The position numbers and the translations under genes are program-made. DNA of 64,000 nucleotides from Acidobacteriota bacterium. GTDB lineage: Bacteria > Acidobacteriota > Blastocatellia > Pyrinomonadales > Pyrinomonadaceae. Below are positions 8,555 through 17,125 of this stretch, in pieces. The stretch lies in NCBI GenBank assembly GCA_025463135.1, contig JAOAPY010000015.1, positions 186,001 through 250,000 of the forward strand, in the 5' to 3' direction. Each line of letters starts with the position of its first letter. Positions within the stretch are counted from its first letter, which is position 1. A model generated the notes under the pieces. The model was not told the origin of the DNA, did no database searches, and worked only from the letters and a program-made list of their open reading frames with translations.

Positions 8555-9472
8555 TTAAGCGGCCGCCAACTCAAACGCAGGCTCTGAGGCCCGCAGCATT
8601 CTGAAAGCTCGTAGTGTCAAAACAATCGTGGTCGCGAAAACCAACGCGCCGCAGGCAACATGCGCGACGGTGATGGCAATCATTGGATTCAAAGGCTGCG
8701 GGTCAGTAGGCGAAGCAAGCCGCGTGAGGTAGGCAGCTACCCCCAGCGTCAATTGCAACCCCAATAGTCCCAGCGCAAGCTTCGCCGGGTTTGCAAGATA
8801 CTTTTCGCTCGCAAACCTGCGAAATATCGTGAAAGCGGCCGCGCCAAGAATCAGCACCACTGCTACCGCGCCGCCGACGTGGGCCAGCACCAGTTCGACA
8901 GGCAGATAATGATCCCAGGGGGCGGAATGACGCAGCGTCGCACCGAGAATCAGTTGTATAAAGATCGTAATGACGGCAGCGACACACAAATAGCGCACTG
9001 GTAAGCCGCCCTTCTCTGTCACTGTCCTTCGATCTTCCTGCCATCCCGCCGAGGTGAAAACCGAAAGACTGACCAGCGTGCAAAAGAAGAGTTGGGCCAG
9101 CGTTGCGTGTGCGGCGGAAACAACGAGCGGCAGATTCAGCTTTACAGTCAAGCCGCCCAACAGTCCCTGAGCAATAACGGCGACCAGTGCGAATATCCCC
9201 AGCCGTACTACGCTTCGCCTGCGTTCCTTTCTGATCAGGTACACCAGCAACGCTATCGTTAAGAGGCCAACCGTAGTGGCCACCATGCGGTGCCCGTGCT
9301 CCCAAAACAAGTTCCCGACCATCCTGGGGAAAACCTGTCCGTTCGAGAGTGGCCAATCCGATGTTGCCAGGCCGGCGTCGTTGCTCGTTACCAGCGCTCC
9401 TGCGATCAAGAGGAAGAAAGTAGCGCCGGTCACGAGCAACGTGAAACGATGAAGACCCTTGTTCATTTCCAA
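8555..9472 (-). CDS. ctaA: Heme A synthase (COX15/CtaA)
   Basis: 305 residues with eight membrane helices in two four-helix halves. Each half carries a pair of histidines: EHGHR and SAAHATLAQ in the first, LAHVGGAV and VAHVACGAL in the second, as in CtaA/COX15. It oxidises the methyl group of heme O to formyl, producing heme A for subunit I. Length and pairing of His motifs are normal for the family. It lies between the cupredoxin-like lipoprotein and ctaB. Confidence 0.93.
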   Translation of the reverse strand: MEMNKGLHRFTLLVTGATFFLLIAGALVTSNDAGLATSDWPLSNGQVFPRMVGNLFWEHGHRMVATTVGLLTIALLVYLIRKERRRSVVRLGIFALVAVIAQGLLGGLTVKLNLPLVVSAAHATLAQLFFCTLVSLSVFTSAGWQEDRRTVTEKGGLPVRYLCVAAVITIFIQLILGATLRHSAPWDHYLPVELVLAHVGGAVAVVLILGAAAFTIFRRFASEKYLANPAKLALGLLGLQLTLGVAAYLTRLASPTDPQPLNPMIAITVAHVACGALVFATTIVLTLRAFRMLRASEPAFELAAA

Positions 9473-9477
9473 TTTGC

Positions 9478-9524
9478 CAATTTCCGATCGCTATTGCTAA
9501 AACTCGGCATTCGGTAATCGGAAA
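9478..9524. repeat. Short inverted repeat of the CGATTGCCGATT type
   Basis: The gap between the lipoprotein gene and ctaA contains TTGCCAATTTCCGATCG followed by CGGCATTCGGTAATCGGAAA, an imperfect inverted pair. A related pair is at 15028-15131. It may form a hairpin in the operon mRNA. Confidence 0.4.
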
Positions 9525-9529
9525 TGTAC

Positions 9530-10402
9530 TCAGTGATGGCCAACAATCGGTACTTCGATCGCCGGCATCATCTCGAGCGATGATGGAGCACCAGCGGTAG
9601 CCGCGCCAAACGAAAAATCGGCCTTGGCAGCGCCGCTCGCGGGCACGGTTACCTGCAACGTTTTCTCCGTGCCGTTGCCCGGGCCCTCGTGCCAGGCAAC
9701 TACGGTGTATTTACCGGGAGGAACGTCTTTGATCTCAAAGGTACCGTCAGCTTTAGTGATGGCAAAGTAGGGGTGTTTCGTTACGCCGACATAAGCCTTC
9801 ATCCACGGATGCTGATTACACTTGACCGGCACCAGAACTTCAGCACGTTTGAATTCGTGCGTCATGGGTGGCGCGCCGTTTGGCTGCGACTGGTTCCAGT
9901 CGTCATTGTTCTTTGGCGTAAAGTGGATGTTGTGTTGCGTCGGATCGCTGTTCGTGATCTTCAGTTTCTGGCCGACCTGCGCGCCCGATACATGCGGCAC
10001 ATAGTGACAACCATTCTGGTCCAGGGGCACTTCAGTACTGGGAACGTCGAAACTAAGACCTGTAATCTTAGTGCCGTCCGCGAGCGTACCGTCCTTGATG
10101 TAAACGAACACGTTTGCCAGCTTGCCATCCTTCACGACGTTCTCTTCAGTTTCGAGGTTCGCGTTCTTGGCACAAACCGGATCAGCCGAAGCATCGATCT
10201 TCTTGGCCGGAGGCGGAGTGCCCTCGTAAGCCACAGCGCCGGAAATGGAGCCTTCCTTGCCGGTCTTGACATACTTCTTGGTAGCGGGTGTCGATCCCCC
10301 TTCTTTATTATCAGAGGTCTTCGGCCCGCAGGCCGAACCCATACCAAACAAAACCAAACCTACTATCAATGCCAACCATGATCGCGTATTTTTCGAAATC
10401 AT
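9530..10402 (-). CDS. Lipoprotein with cupredoxin-like domain and carboxypeptidase-regulatory-like fold
   Basis: 290 residues. The signal peptide ends in GMGSAC, a plausible lipobox, so the protein is probably lipid-anchored outside the inner membrane. The domain at about 125-210 has HNIHFTP and, later, KCNQHPWMKAYV (C-x2-H-x2-M), a His-Cys-His-Met set as in type 1 copper proteins. A Gly/Asp-rich beta segment follows (DGTFEIKDVPPGKYTVVAWHEG), like carboxypeptidase regulatory domains. It lies between the bc-type complex and the oxidase genes, so it is a good candidate for carrying electrons between them; this is inference. Confidence 0.75.
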   Translation of the reverse strand: MISKNTRSWLALIVGLVLFGMGSACGPKTSDNKEGGSTPATKKYVKTGKEGSISGAVAYEGTPPPAKKIDASADPVCAKNANLETEENVVKDGKLANVFVYIKDGTLADGTKITGLSFDVPSTEVPLDQNGCHYVPHVSGAQVGQKLKITNSDPTQHNIHFTPKNNDDWNQSQPNGAPPMTHEFKRAEVLVPVKCNQHPWMKAYVGVTKHPYFAITKADGTFEIKDVPPGKYTVVAWHEGPGNGTEKTLQVTVPASGAAKADFSFGAATAGAPSSLEMMPAIEVPIVGHH

Positions 10403-10469
10403 AAATCAATCCTCCAAATTCAATAACCTTACATTAGAAAGCTTGATGCGCAGACCAGCGCCGCGTTCT

Positions 10470-13400
10470 TCAATTGGGGGCGCGCGCAAGGGGACGCTGT
10501 GATCGCAAAGACGCGACCGTATTACGCCGTTCCGTCTTTTCTGCTCTGAACCATCCAAGTTCGCTTCCCAGTCTTCGCCTGGGCGCGTGGGCGTTCTGTG
10601 CTGCCGGCTGAGCAGCGGGGGGCGCCGGTGATGCGGACAGTAAACGCCTCTGTTCGTCCGGCGACATCAGGAACATATACCTTACCAGGAGCCGCGCATG
10701 GTCGCCGTGATAGTCCGCGACGTCCTTTGGTGGTTTAGGCAGGTTGACGGCCCAGCGTTCGCCGTCTCTTTTGAACAGTCCCGAAGGCATCGCCGTCCCC
10801 GGACTTATCTGCGAAGGATCAAGCAGCCAACGGAAAGTCCACTCAGGCTTCAGTCGCTCGCTGGCCAGCAGAAAGTTTGGCGCAATAGCCTTCGCGTCAT
10901 GCGCCGGTTCGCCGGTAATGTGGCACTTCAAACACGGCGTGCCGGACGTGAACATCTCACGCGCTACCAACTTGTCCTGCTCAGTCAGCGGATCGAGTTG
11001 CTCTTTGATATATGGCTCCTGTTGTCCGGACAGAGCCATGAAAAAACGCACCAACGTTTGTAATTCGTTGGGCGAAAAATTAAATGTCGGCATCCGCACT
11101 TTCAGGTATGGTCGCACACCGTTACGATCCGCGCCAGGCTGCGCCGGGTATTTATCACCACTCTGCGGCCCACCTTGAGGCGCATTCCCAACAGGCGCAT
11201 TACTTTGCGCCGCGGGTGTTGCCGCCGGGACCTGGCCACCGTTGAGCGAGGGATCATGCAGGAAGCGCAGCAACCAGTTTGGATCGACCCGCGCGCCCTC
11301 GCTGGTCAGACGCGGAGGCAACAGATCCTTGCCTTCGGGCGTTGAATACTGCGGTAAATCCATCAGTATTGAACGCTGTCCAACCTGCACCTGGTGGCAA
11401 CCGACGCAGTTATATTTCTTGATCAGCCACCAGCCGTTTTGAATGTCCTGGCGCCGCTGATCCTGTGGATCATAGAAGAGCGACTTGGGAACATTGGCGC
11501 CTTCGGTGCCGACGCTGCCCAGGAGGAAGGTGGTCAAGGCGGTGCGCCACTCATCCGTCAAATATGGCTTGGGCATGCGCAGCCGATCCTGAGGGGCCTT
11601 CTCTTTGCCCTTGTCGTAAATCGAAGGGTCAGCGAGCTTATGTTCAAAGAAGCCCTTGTGCGTATACCATTCCTTCTCTTTCCGGTCCGGAAATAGTTCC
11701 TTAAAGAGTGGATCCCTTCCCTGCTCCGCATCCTGCGTGGACGTGGCGAAGTCGAGTCGCTCGAGCGGCGTCGCGCCTTCGACAGTCAACTCCTTGCCGA
11801 TGCGTTGTTCTTCTTCAAAGCCGTTGATCTCGTGGCAGCCGGCGCAACCGAACTGTTTGATCAACTGTCGGCCCTGCTCCTTGAGATTCGGATCATCCAT
11901 AAACGCAGTCGCCTCGCGACCGGGCCGCGATGAAAGCGAGAACAAATAGGTAGCAAGGTCGCGCGCTTCGGTTTCGCTCAAACGGAAATTAGGCATCACC
12001 GTCATGTTCTGCACCTGCAATTCGGCGCCGTCGATCGGGCACTTGGAATGCAGTTCGGTATCGAAGACAAACGGCTTGCCTGCCTGCTTGTAATCGTCGG
12101 CAGTAAGATCGCGCTTGTGTTTGGGACAGTAAGGCGCCCAGCGCTCGCGTGGATTGTGGATCCAGCGAACGATGTATTCGAAATTCGCTTTCTCACCAAC
12201 CTTACTCAGATTCGCGGCGAACGTTCCACCGACTTTATTGTCCTCAGCTCCAAGCGAATGACAGGCGAGACAGCCTTTCGTTTCGAACAGGTCCTTGCCG
12301 TTGTTTACGTCACCTTTCTGCTGGTCGGGAGTCTTCCCGTCAAATCCTGTTTGCCAGAGATAGGCCGAGATAGCTTTGATTTCGTGATCGCCGTTCTTAT
12401 CGACGGAGAAACGCCAGAAGGTCGGCATCTTGGTGCCGGGACGAAACGCCTGCGGATCTTTCAACCATTCAGGGATCCATTCCTTCGCCAACTTCAAACG
12501 CACATCTTTCAGATTGGGCCCGACCTTTTTCTGGTCCTGCATCAGGTATTTGCTTTGCAGGTTCATCTGGTCGATGCGTGCAGCCAGCAAGCTGTTGGTG
12601 ACCCGCAAACTTTCGGCATGGGCCAACAGCCGGCGCGCATCGGTATCGTCAGTGGCTTCCGCCGCGGCAGCCGCATCCTGGCGGCCAAGTTTATCGTTGG
12701 CGGTAATCTGATCTTCCAGTTGACTGATCGTCTGACGCGCGTTGGTCAGGGCGTCGGTCTCGCGATCGAAGCCTTCGTAACGATGGCATCCCATACAGCC
12801 GCGTTGCGAAAAAAGATCGCGCCCCAGATTCAGCGTCTCGGCGCCTTGCGTAACTCGGTCCTTCGAGTGGCATTGCTGGCAGCCGGCTTCGGTATTTTCT
12901 TTTTCGAACATCGGCCACAGCCAGAATTTATTCAGGCCGTGTGCTTTTTCCTCACCGGTAGTCGCGCGACCATTGCCCCAGTGACAACTCGAACAGCCAA
13001 AGCGGTCGGGTTTATGGATGTCAAGCAATTCCTTATTGGGATGGCTTACAAAAGCGCGCGCCAGGTCATCCGGGTCCTTGCCGGGACCGCCGGGCGCCAT
13101 ATCTTCGGCCCTGATAGTGAGAGGTGAACGGACGCCCAGGTGGCAAACCTCACAGCGATCGGCGATGTTGTAATCATTGACGCTGACCTGGTGACCCAGG
13201 ATGGAATAATCGAAACTCTTGAGTCCCTTCTTGACGCCGTCGATCTGGCTGGGCGTCAGAATGGTGAGGTGGTTTTTTAGATAGTCGTCACGTTTCTTGG
13301 CGAGCTCCTGGCTCTCACGACTCTTCTCAGCCTTGTCGCCCAACAGCTTTGCTTTTTGTTCACGCAGATCGTTGTACGTCTTTTCCAGGGTCGCATAATC

Positions 13401-13961
13401 CATCTTCACGACCTTGATCTTGCCCGCGGCATCGTCGTCGGGCATTTCGACTGCGACCGTCTCGTTGCGCTTGTCTTCGGCTTGCTTTCTGTATTTTTCC
13501 TTCGCTCCCCCGCTAGCCTGTTCGATGTTGTAATTGATGACGGTGAGTTTGCCGCGCTGGTTTTGGAACGGCTCAGTTACCGCATCGAGCTTGGGTTGAA
13601 TCTTCTTAACTTCGGCGTTGATTTGATCGATATCGGGCTGGACTTTCTCTTTTGCCGCGTTGGCTTCCGCATCGAGCGCCTGGTATTCAGGACTATTCTT
13701 TATCTCGTCCTCACCCTGGCTGGCGCGCTCTCTTATGCTGTTCAGATAGCGGTCGTAGCGCGCCACAAATTCGCGCTGCATTTTTTTCCAGGGACGCTGA
13801 CCAATGGCTTCATCGTACAACGACCATGCCAGGGAAAACGTCAGCAGCAAGGCGCAGACGAGCATAATGCCGCTGGTCGACCAGCTCACGATAGGATCGT
13901 GTGCCGGGACATCAGGTTCTCGCTTTGCTAACGCGTCCGTAGCTTCAGGAGAGTCTGCCAC
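10470..13961 (-). CDS. Membrane-anchored octaheme cytochrome c of a bc-type complex
   Basis: 1163 residues. One membrane helix near the N-terminus (about 30-48) is followed by a charged coiled-coil region (about 55-230) and a large periplasmic part. Eight CxxCH motifs lie at about residues 270, 323, 361, 389, 564, 706, 852 and 1010. A second coiled coil (about 400-470) splits the hemes into two groups of four. A CP...CP pair (about 612 and 641) between hemes five and six may be a small metal site. It follows petD by 22 bp, so it most likely takes the place of cytochrome c1/f. The last 40 residues are basic and low-complexity. Confidence 0.9.
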   Translation of the reverse strand: MADSPEATDALAKREPDVPAHDPIVSWSTSGIMLVCALLLTFSLAWSLYDEAIGQRPWKKMQREFVARYDRYLNSIRERASQGEDEIKNSPEYQALDAEANAAKEKVQPDIDQINAEVKKIQPKLDAVTEPFQNQRGKLTVINYNIEQASGGAKEKYRKQAEDKRNETVAVEMPDDDAAGKIKVVKMDYATLEKTYNDLREQKAKLLGDKAEKSRESQELAKKRDDYLKNHLTILTPSQIDGVKKGLKSFDYSILGHQVSVNDYNIADRCEVCHLGVRSPLTIRAEDMAPGGPGKDPDDLARAFVSHPNKELLDIHKPDRFGCSSCHWGNGRATTGEEKAHGLNKFWLWPMFEKENTEAGCQQCHSKDRVTQGAETLNLGRDLFSQRGCMGCHRYEGFDRETDALTNARQTISQLEDQITANDKLGRQDAAAAAEATDDTDARRLLAHAESLRVTNSLLAARIDQMNLQSKYLMQDQKKVGPNLKDVRLKLAKEWIPEWLKDPQAFRPGTKMPTFWRFSVDKNGDHEIKAISAYLWQTGFDGKTPDQQKGDVNNGKDLFETKGCLACHSLGAEDNKVGGTFAANLSKVGEKANFEYIVRWIHNPRERWAPYCPKHKRDLTADDYKQAGKPFVFDTELHSKCPIDGAELQVQNMTVMPNFRLSETEARDLATYLFSLSSRPGREATAFMDDPNLKEQGRQLIKQFGCAGCHEINGFEEEQRIGKELTVEGATPLERLDFATSTQDAEQGRDPLFKELFPDRKEKEWYTHKGFFEHKLADPSIYDKGKEKAPQDRLRMPKPYLTDEWRTALTTFLLGSVGTEGANVPKSLFYDPQDQRRQDIQNGWWLIKKYNCVGCHQVQVGQRSILMDLPQYSTPEGKDLLPPRLTSEGARVDPNWLLRFLHDPSLNGGQVPAATPAAQSNAPVGNAPQGGPQSGDKYPAQPGADRNGVRPYLKVRMPTFNFSPNELQTLVRFFMALSGQQEPYIKEQLDPLTEQDKLVAREMFTSGTPCLKCHITGEPAHDAKAIAPNFLLASERLKPEWTFRWLLDPSQISPGTAMPSGLFKRDGERWAVNLPKPPKDVADYHGDHARLLVRYMFLMSPDEQRRLLSASPAPPAAQPAAQNAHAPRRRLGSELGWFRAEKTERRNTVASLRSQRPLARAPN

Positions 13962-13983
13962 TAATATCGTTCCTCCGGACCCT

Positions 13984-15024
13984 TCATATATTGAAATACG
14001 GTGTTACCCACACATACTTAATTGTCAGCGCCAGCCTCAGTATTAGCTTCACGGGCAACGCCAGCAGCACACTAACGGCGAAAAACTGAAATGTCAGATA
14101 CTGCAACAGACTGGTGCGCGCGAGCAGCTTGCTTTCAAATTTGTCTTTCGTCGTAATCCATAACCAGAGACGCCGCGTCAATGGCAGCGAACCGTCAAAG
14201 CGATCCAGTCCGCCGCGCGTCATCAGCCAGTGGAAAAAGAGCCCGCCAAGAATGTAAAAGCCGCCCACTACAAGGCCGCCGAAAATTGCCTTGCCCGCGG
14301 TGCTTTGCAGAAATCCGAGATGCAAAAACTTTCCAATCGCACTGGTAGCGATAAAGTCATGCAGGTCGACATTCTTATCAAACACCACCGTGTTGTGGTC
14401 CCAGGTCTGGCCGGGCCAGAACCAGATCCAACCAGGACCGCGAATGAATGTGCCAATGAAGATCAGCATGATCCACATCAGGAAACCCCAGCCAAACATG
14501 CCCAGCGCAAACCGGCGCTGCTTGATGGTGTAATAGCCGTTGCCGAAAGGACTCGAATCGACATAAGGAAATACCATCAAGCCGATCATAATCAGCGATG
14601 GCATCACCACGCCCGCAATCCACGGATCAAAATAGACCAGCATCTCCTGCAAGCCGAGGAAGTACCACGGCGCCTTTGAGGGATTCATGGTCAAGTTGGG
14701 ATTCGATGGTTCTTCGAGCGGGGCGTTCAGCGTTATGGACCAGACAAACAGGATCACGGTAACAATCAAAGTCACCAGAAACTCGATGCGCACGAGATAG
14801 GGCCAGACGTGTAATTCCTTAGCCCAGCCGGGACGCCACGGCTCGACCTTACGATGGTGCGTCTTCGCGAGTTTGGTATCGCCTTCGAGGCGAACGATCA
14901 ACCGATCGTTAGCGCGGGCTTGCCTGATTCCCATCCAGGTAAAGATGGGTACCAGAAAAAGCATCGCCACAATGGGCACATTGTCAGGCGCCGAAGCTAT
15001 TATCCAAAGTTGATGCCAATCCAT
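13984..15024 (-). CDS. petD: Cytochrome b C-terminal part (PetD-like subunit), extended
   Basis: 346 residues, much longer than the about 160 of b6f subunit IV. The core (about 75-205) has NPSKAPWYFLGLQEML, the quinol-site region; the usual PEWY Glu is replaced, reading APWY. Additional membrane helices are present before and after, with a WIWFWPGQ segment and a C-terminal helix pair. Together with the petB-type gene upstream it makes a split cytochrome b. It is 111 bp after petB, with an inverted repeat in the gap. Confidence 0.9.
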   Translation of the reverse strand: MDWHQLWIIASAPDNVPIVAMLFLVPIFTWMGIRQARANDRLIVRLEGDTKLAKTHHRKVEPWRPGWAKELHVWPYLVRIEFLVTLIVTVILFVWSITLNAPLEEPSNPNLTMNPSKAPWYFLGLQEMLVYFDPWIAGVVMPSLIMIGLMVFPYVDSSPFGNGYYTIKQRRFALGMFGWGFLMWIMLIFIGTFIRGPGWIWFWPGQTWDHNTVVFDKNVDLHDFIATSAIGKFLHLGFLQSTAGKAIFGGLVVGGFYILGGLFFHWLMTRGGLDRFDGSLPLTRRLWLWITTKDKFESKLLARTSLLQYLTFQFFAVSVLLALPVKLILRLALTIKYVWVTPYFNI

Positions 15025-15027
15025 AAG

Positions 15028-15131
15028 ATTCCCGATTGCCGATTGTCAACTGCCGATTTCTCTCTCTGACGATTGCGGCTCGCCTGAAATAAATTTCCTT
15101 AAAGCGGCAATCGGCAATGGAAAATCGACAA
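15028..15131. repeat. Inverted repeat pair in the petB-petD gap
   Basis: CCCGATTGCCGATTGTCAAC at one end and GCGGCAATCGGCAATGGAAA at the other form an inverted pair over about 100 bp, filling the petB-petD spacer. The type resembles the imperfect pair at 9478-9524. Confidence 0.55.
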
Positions 15132-15135
15132 TGAT

Positions 15136-16065
15136 CTATTTCTTCTTCACTGCCTTCAGCTCGGATTCCAGCATCACCGGAGCCGGTCCCGAGATACCAC
15201 CATCTTTGCGTATGCGCCAGAAGTGCACTGCCATAAAGATCGAAGCCACTAACGGAATGCCGATGCAATGCCATATATATGAACGCAGCAATGCATTCGA
15301 ATCCACAATCGAGCCCCCGAGCAATCCAAACCGAACATCGTTGAACGGCGTCATTCCCAGTTGCGGACCCAGAGGTCCTTCGCTGCCAAACATGGGCGTG
15401 GCCCGCGCCATGTTCGTGCCCACCGTTACCGCCCAGAATCCCAATTGGTCATCAGGCAGCAGGTAACCGGTAAACGAAAGGAGCAGGGTGAGCACCAACA
15501 GCACCACGCCGACACACCAATTAAATTCCCTTGGCCGCTTGTAAGATCCCGTGAGTACCACTCGGAACATGTGCAGCCAGGTTGTAATCACCATCAGGTG
15601 CGCGGCCCAGCGATGCATGTTCCTCAACAACTTGCCAAAGGGAACATCGTGTTCGAGATAAAGGATGTCGCGAAATGCCAGGACTTTCTGCGGATGGTAA
15701 TAGAACATCAGCAGCACGCCGGTGAAGGTGAGCACGACGAACAAATAGAAAGTGATGCCGCCCATACCCCAGGTGAACCCGTACCGAGTGGCGTCGCGAT
15801 TGATCTTGGCGGGATGCAGGTGCAGAAAGACATTCGACAGAATCGCGAGCGAGCGATTGCGGGGATCGGCACGATCGTGCGAAACACGAAAGATCGATTT
15901 CCAGAGCTGCGTATCCTGCGGGTCTTTGTAAGTCTTTGCTTCTTCGATCGCTCGTTCTTTGAGCGCGGCTGTTTCCTCGCGCACTCGTCCCATAAGACCC
16001 GAGGCGGTCTTTTCGCCTTCGCCAAGCTGTTTGGTCTTTTTTTGGTCCGGTCGCTCAGATTCCAT
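15136..16065 (-). CDS. petB: Cytochrome b N-terminal part (PetB-like)
   Basis: 309 residues. After a charged, helical N-terminal extension of about 85 residues come four membrane helices. Heme-ligand histidines are visible in RNMHRWAAHLMV and IWHCIGIPLVASIFMAVHFW, with WLHMFRVVLTGSYK between, as in cytochrome b/b6. GYLLPDDQLGFWAVTVGTN matches the quinol-oxidation side. It lies 39 bp after the Rieske gene and before petD, giving the order Rieske, b, d, c. The long N-terminal extension is unusual. Confidence 0.93.
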   Translation of the reverse strand: MESERPDQKKTKQLGEGEKTASGLMGRVREETAALKERAIEEAKTYKDPQDTQLWKSIFRVSHDRADPRNRSLAILSNVFLHLHPAKINRDATRYGFTWGMGGITFYLFVVLTFTGVLLMFYYHPQKVLAFRDILYLEHDVPFGKLLRNMHRWAAHLMVITTWLHMFRVVLTGSYKRPREFNWCVGVVLLVLTLLLSFTGYLLPDDQLGFWAVTVGTNMARATPMFGSEGPLGPQLGMTPFNDVRFGLLGGSIVDSNALLRSYIWHCIGIPLVASIFMAVHFWRIRKDGGISGPAPVMLESELKAVKKK

Positions 16066-16104
16066 AATTATTATGAAGAAGGGTTCTTATTCGGGGCTTA
16101 TGCT

Positions 16105-16716
16105 CTAGAGCGGAATGTAGGCGTTATCTTTATCGAATTCACTGGGTTCACCTTTGGGCCATTTGAACAGCCGGTTGGTGTCGACGACAATCTGTCCTTC
16201 CGGATCTATTTCCACTCGCGCCCGATCCATGGGACGCGGGGCGGGGCCTTCAAAGTTAACGCCTTCGCTGTCATAGCCGCTGCCATGACAGGGACACTTG
16301 AATTTATTTTCGCTGGCCTTCCAATCAGGTGTGCAGCCGAGATGTGTGCACTTGGCGTAAATGACGAACAGCCGATCAGAAGTCTTATCGACCCAAATCC
16401 TATATTGCTGCTGCCACTTTGTATCCACACCTAAAGCATAGTCACTGGGAAATCCGATTTTGAAAACAGTGGAAGGCTCCTGAATTGAGCGCGGCAAAAA
16501 GAAGCGCAGAAACATGAGAAACGAAGTCGTGAGAAAGCCCGCGACGCTGGCCCAAACAATCCGGCGCCTCATCTTATTCACAGATGAATCCGGTGTGCTC
16601 TCGACGACGGCTCCCGCGGGATTCGCCGCAGGCGGCCGAGCAGCGGTTTTCGCTACCGGCGTGGTCGCGGCAACAGTGCTTTCCGGTGTGCTTCCTTCGC
16701 CGGACTGGCTATCCAC
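16105..16716 (-). CDS. petC: Rieske 2Fe-2S protein
   Basis: The GTG at 16716 is chosen as start because GGGGAGGAG precedes it by 8 bases on the minus strand; a longer reading from 16788 has no such site. The protein, about 203 residues, has an Ala/Pro-rich N-terminus, one membrane helix following an RRR stretch, and a C-terminal Rieske domain with CTHLGC and CPCHGSGY, which hold the cluster. It is first in the respiratory operon, so the promoter should lie upstream of 16716. It passes electrons from quinol to the cytochrome c subunit. Confidence 0.93.
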   Translation of the reverse strand: MDSQSGEGSTPESTVAATTPVAKTAARPPAANPAGAVVESTPDSSVNKMRRRIVWASVAGFLTTSFLMFLRFFLPRSIQEPSTVFKIGFPSDYALGVDTKWQQQYRIWVDKTSDRLFVIYAKCTHLGCTPDWKASENKFKCPCHGSGYDSEGVNFEGPAPRPMDRARVEIDPEGQIVVDTNRLFKWPKGEPSEFDKDNAYIPL

Positions 16717-16788
16717 TTTGACAACTCCTCCCCAATTTACAAACGTCTTTATTTTTGGAGCGACCCACGCAGATACACTCCTGCACAA

Positions 16789-17125
16789 CTATAGAGCGTG
16801 AACCACACAATTACTCCATCGCAGGGTTTTCACTCTCTGCCGAACGAACCGAGTTGTAGGCGCAAAACATGAAAGCCCGTGCCGGTAACAAAATTAAACT
16901 GGCTCGGTGCCCGTATTTATACCTTTTTTCTCAAGTTAGTGGCAAGCGGTTTTATCCGACTCCCAGTGAGGCGATTGATGAAGTTGAAAAAGTGTAAGTA
17001 TACAGAACGGCGAGCGGCGGCGACTGGATCCTTCACTCACCACCCAATCCTTACGTACGTTGATCTCTGGAATTCCGGGTGACTGCAGGATCCCGTCGCT
17101 CCGCTCCCGGTTCTGTAAAGTTGGA
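16789..17125. other. Intergenic region between the respiratory cluster and bchH
   Basis: About 340 bp without a credible gene. It must hold the promoter of the Rieske-to-HEAT operon (minus strand, to the left) and the end of the bchH transcript. A repeat element occupies 17001-17117. No clear -35/-10 pair or terminator was picked out by eye. Confidence 0.5.
17001..17117. repeat. Inverted-repeat element (TACAGAACCGGGAGCG family)
   Basis: Starts with TACAGAACGGCGAGCGGC and ends with the complement, GCTCCGCTCCCGGTTCTGTA, giving imperfect terminal inverted repeats of about 30 bp over 117 bp; both ends also share a GGATCC-type block. The left end abuts unique sequence and the right end stops 9 bp before the bchH stop codon. 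Related copies are at 41710, 55843 and 56763. No coding capacity, so a MITE-like element. Confidence 0.65.

Noticed and set aside
12048-13127. Long plus-strand open frame (359 codons) opposite the octaheme cytochrome
   Set aside because: It is antisense to a well-supported gene with eight CxxCH motifs; its composition is that of a shadow frame in GC-rich DNA.
15361-16434. Plus-strand open frame of 357 codons opposite petB and the Rieske gene
   Set aside because: The minus-strand products have clear heme and Fe-S ligand motifs; this frame has no family features.
17001-17117. Inverted-repeat element considered as a terminator of the bchH transcript
   Set aside because: The ends are far apart with no T run; it also occurs elsewhere as a dispersed element.
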